A stretch of DNA of 64,000 nt from Hysterangium stoloniferum. Lineage: Eukaryota > Basidiomycota > Agaricomycetes > Hysterangiales > Hysterangiaceae. Shown in pieces: positions 61,275 through 64,000 of this stretch (position 1 is its first letter; each line of letters opens with the position of its first letter). The notes beneath the pieces were generated by a model. That model did not search any database. It was not told the origin of the DNA and saw only the letters and a list, made by a program, of their open reading frames with translations. The stretch lies in contig WHVD01000032.1 of NCBI GenBank assembly GCA_015178975.1, positions 620,001 to 684,000 of the forward strand, read 5' to 3'. A program made the position numbers and the translations under genes.

Positions 61275-61600
61275 TTGACACAAATTGAATTTCACTCAAT
61301 AAAGTCAAATAATGATCAAAGAATATTGAGTATGGATGCCTCATTTGATGAAGTATTAATTTGTCCTGTTGATAAAGCATGAGGCAAATATAGGACAGAA
61401 AAGCATACAAATAATTATGTCAAAGAGATCTCAGATAGAAGTTGAATTAGTAATACAATATTAAGGATACAGATTATAATACAGGTTTTCTGACTGACTT
61501 CCCTCACTCCTATCCTTTTATATTATTTATCATTTACCTATGACAATAATCTGATATCAGAATGAAATCATCAATGATATCAAACTGTTAAGTGCCATGT
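61275..61600 (-). mobile_element. Decayed gypsy family A LTR, minus orientation
   Basis: Its reverse complement carries the family A landmarks: AAAAGGATAGGAGTGAGGGA, AGTCAGTCAGAAAACCTGTA, the TCATTTGATGAAGTATT region and a terminal CTTTATTGAGTGAAATT. It lies downstream of the integrase relic on the same strand, so it is the 3' LTR of that old element. Confidence 0.75.
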
Positions 61601-62891
61601 TGGGAACTTATTCTAGAACTATCAGGAAATGTCCAGGAACTCAGAAACCTTGGGATAGGTTCAGGACATTGGCTTCAGCTTATGTGCTGTGCTTCTACAC
61701 AAATGCTCAGAATGTCCTTGATTTTCAAAGACAGGATTTACATTGGAAGATTACAGATATTCAGAGTTCTGAAGAGTTCTGAATATCAAGCATAGAGAAA
61801 GAAGGAAGGAATAAGAAACTAAGTTGATATCAGATCTAAGGTAAAGTACAAATTCATGGAAACTAATATAAGTTCTTTCATTATTGTACTACAAACTAGA
61901 ATCATAATAAGATGGAGTAAGGTGAGTATTCTGAAATGGGAATACTGTACAACAAGCAAACGAGTAAATACTTGTCGACTGACAAGTTACCAAATGCAGA
62001 ACAAGAATGAGGTCTGGAAGTATGGGAACTATAAATGTTCCATAGTTGGAAGTTGGGTCAGATGTTGAGTTGGAAAGAAAATGATGAGCCAAATGATCCA
62101 TTGGCAGATATGGTTGAGAAAAGGTGGGTGTCAGGAGAAAGGCCAGAAAGTGAAGATGGGGAGGTGCAGGAAATGGTGGAGAGTGTGGAAATTGCCAATG
62201 AGATGGGAGTTGAAGCAAAGGAGGGATTTGGAGTACTGGAAATGCTAAATTAATTGTATCTTTATTTTTGACTTGCAAAAAATGTTTTGGTGTGACTTGA
62301 ATCTTGTGTGAAAGAGTGTAGTATTGGAAGTGTCAGAATGTCTTGGAAAACAGACAGGGAAAATGGAAAAAATCAGAGTGCTGATAAAGGTCCAGGTTTA
62401 CTAGGATAAGTGGTGTGGAAGTCAGTTACAATTTCCATAGCATGTCCAAGTTCTGTGGCCAATATCCATGAAGTGTCTTTGTCAGTACCTTCATAGCCTG
62501 CCCATTTGACTAAATAAAGCAATTTACAAGTACATCAGTGATTGTCAATTTTAGAATCCAAAATCTCAGAAACTTTAAATTTGGGTTCTTCATCAATGAT
62601 GATTGGAGGAGGTGGGGGTTGGTTACATTCCAGGATGTTGTTAGGAATACAAGGCTCTAACATGGAAATGTGGAAAATGAGATGAACTGCTTGCATACTG
62701 TCAGGAAGTCAGAGAGTCCAGGAAAGTGAGCCAGCTTGTGCTATAATCTCAAAAGGACCTAAGAATTTCTTGGCAAGTTTTTTGGAAGATCAGGTAGTTT
62801 GAAAAAATTGAGCTTTTACAAAAACCTGATCTCCAATATTGAAGTTAGGAGACAGGATTCTGTTTTTATCCACAGAACATTGATAATGTTC
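61601..62891 (-). mobile_element. Relic of a Ty3/gypsy pol 3' end with integrase tail and chromodomain
   Basis: Read on the minus strand from 62891 to about 62400, it encodes the integrase C-terminus (NFNIGDQVFVKAQFF, KKLAKKFLGPFEIIAQAGSL, LIFHISMLEPCIPNN) and a chromodomain (KLLYLVKWAGYEGTDKDTSW). The coding sequence is cut by three TGA stops, each where relatives have Arg. The sequence from 62400 to 61601 is the element's 3' tail leading to its LTR. The 5' part of pol is absent because a younger element starts at 62892. No active protein can come from it. Confidence 0.85.
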
Positions 62892-63316
62892 TGTCACAAC
62901 TGTCACATGTCACATATTGTCACAAACATTCAAAGGTAACTTTCGACAACTCTTCAACCTATCGAATTCAACTTGACAAAACTGAATATTATTTGACACC
63001 ATCGAATCTCTTTCGATGTGTCTCATTTTTCATATATGATTTCATAATTAGTTCATAACATAGTCATAACGATACAATGAAAAGCATAAAAGGGCTATGA
63101 AAGGAGCGAGGGAAGTCAGTCAAAATATCTGTATATTAGTGATATTAGTAATCTATCTTGTCGTAACTTCTTTGACAAATACTTCCGTGAGTTCTCGCGA
63201 CTGGTAATAGCCTCTTACTTCATCGACAGGGTGAATATATACTTCGTCGAATGAGGCTTTCGAATTCGGTTAATAGAATATTATTCGACTTATCGAAGAA
63301 TAATTGATTCGTGACA
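62892..63316 (+). mobile_element. 5' LTR of a younger Ty3/gypsy element, family A
   Basis: The 425-bp LTR begins TGTCACAACTGTCACATG and ends GATTCGTGACA. It is close to the solo LTR at 1498-1927. It contains the promoter-like GCATAAAAGGGC near 63084 and retains many CpG sites, unlike its left flank. It sits directly against the older integrase relic, so it inserted into that gene. The matching 3' LTR lies beyond the window. No convincing primer-binding site was recognised after it. Confidence 0.88.
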
Positions 63317-64000
63317 GTATATTTTGACTATCAACTGTTGATGAAGCCCAGGACGCAATCTGAGACTACCAAAGCATCAAGTTCCACAGCACTTCAATCC
63401 ATGGCTCCCACTCCTTCACCGAGAGTTATTTGGCCATTGCAAATTCCAGTTTCTCCTTTAACCAAAACTAGAAGAACTGCGATGTCTTCAACTTGAGCAC
63501 CCGAAGAAGTTCGAGAAGAACCGATCTTGCCAATTCAAGAATCTGAATCCCCTTTAATGCCTTTGCCCGAATCTCCACATCCCGAACCTGTTACGTCTGA
63601 GGATGAAACAATGTTTCGACATTTCGGAGATGCACTCGGAAAAGTATTGAAGGACCAGATAGCTTTGAAGGAGCCCGAAATCACAGTGAATAAGCCTGAA
63701 GAGTTTACTGGAGAAGAACCTTCGATGTTGAAGAATTTTATTGCTCAATGTGAAATGGTCTTTCGATCTCGACCAAAATCGTTCGAATCCGATCAATCGA
63801 AAATTACGATGGTAACTTTGTATTTCCGGAAAACGGCTCAAGAGTGGTGGCAACCTTTTCTATTAAATCCCCCAATTCCTCTGCCATCTTTCCTTGTGGA
63901 TTATCTCAATTTTCTAGATGAATTATATGCTCAGTTTGGAGAAATCGATGCAGAAGGAGAAGCCAAAGAAAAACTCGATAATCTTCAAATGAAAGCTCAT
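63317..64000 (+). mobile_element. Ty3/gypsy gag, 5' part (runs off window)
   Basis: The frame is open from 63497 to the window end. It contains a Pro/Glu-rich leader, then MFRHFGDALGKVLKDQIALK (63613 on), KPEEFTGEEPSMLKNFIAQC, FRKTAQEWWQPFL and LDELYAQFGEIDAEGEAKEK, the retrotransposon gag capsid pattern. The capsid forms the particle in which reverse transcription takes place. The same frame upstream (63317-63493) is open but ends at a TGA at 63494-63496. The true start is therefore either downstream of it or has been lost to a CGA-to-TGA-like change. Only the first part of the protein is in view. Confidence 0.85.

Overview
The window looks like nuclear DNA of a filamentous basidiomycete, most likely an Agaricomycete. 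Genes are cut by many short introns of about 50 to 60 bases. There is a DUF6533-type seven-transmembrane protein, a C-terminal zinc cluster of the basidiomycete type, and chromodomain Ty3/gypsy retrotransposons. I cannot name the species. Exon joins were worked out by eye from splice sites and family motifs, so gene spans are firmer than individual exon ends.

Layout. Positions 1 to about 10,000 are repeat-rich: solo LTRs of several families (two with perfect 5-bp target duplications), a 19-bp minisatellite of about 56 copies, and older repeat debris. Positions 11,180 to 27,340 hold a DUF6533 membrane protein, a sugar permease (minus), a Tyr/Gly-rich basidiomycete protein (minus), a neutral amino acid permease, a CLC chloride/proton antiporter and a small conserved protein (minus). 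The 3' end of that last gene runs into a broken copy of part of a zinc-cluster gene. About 6.5 kb without a recognisable gene follows. The intact zinc-cluster gene lies at 33,874-36,041, a GC-rich metallophosphoesterase at 39,322-40,852, and a 41-bp minisatellite near 41.5 kb. A compact housekeeping block then runs from 43,231 to 53,133: a Fun30-type chromatin remodeller, TRAPP subunit Bet5 (minus), Trm112 and a Cds1/CHK2-type checkpoint kinase. From about 53,800 to 62,891 lies old transposon debris almost without CpG. A younger gypsy element (5' LTR plus gag) has inserted into an older gypsy integrase there and runs off the window.

How the genes relate. There is no operon. The four transporter or membrane genes (DUF6533, sugar, amino acid, chloride/proton) sit together, but nothing shows a shared pathway. 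Bet5 and Trm112 share a 317-bp divergent promoter. Fun30 and Cds1/CHK2 both belong to genome maintenance, though their closeness may be chance.

Most notable are: (1) the 9-kb CpG-depleted block whose coding relics carry CGA-to-TGA stops and which encloses a 70-copy 12-bp array that keeps its CpG in 69 units; (2) the broken zinc-cluster fragment that supplies the last codons of a neighbouring gene; (3) a 76-residue linker inside the zinc cluster itself; (4) two GC-AG introns. I found no clearly new multi-gene system.
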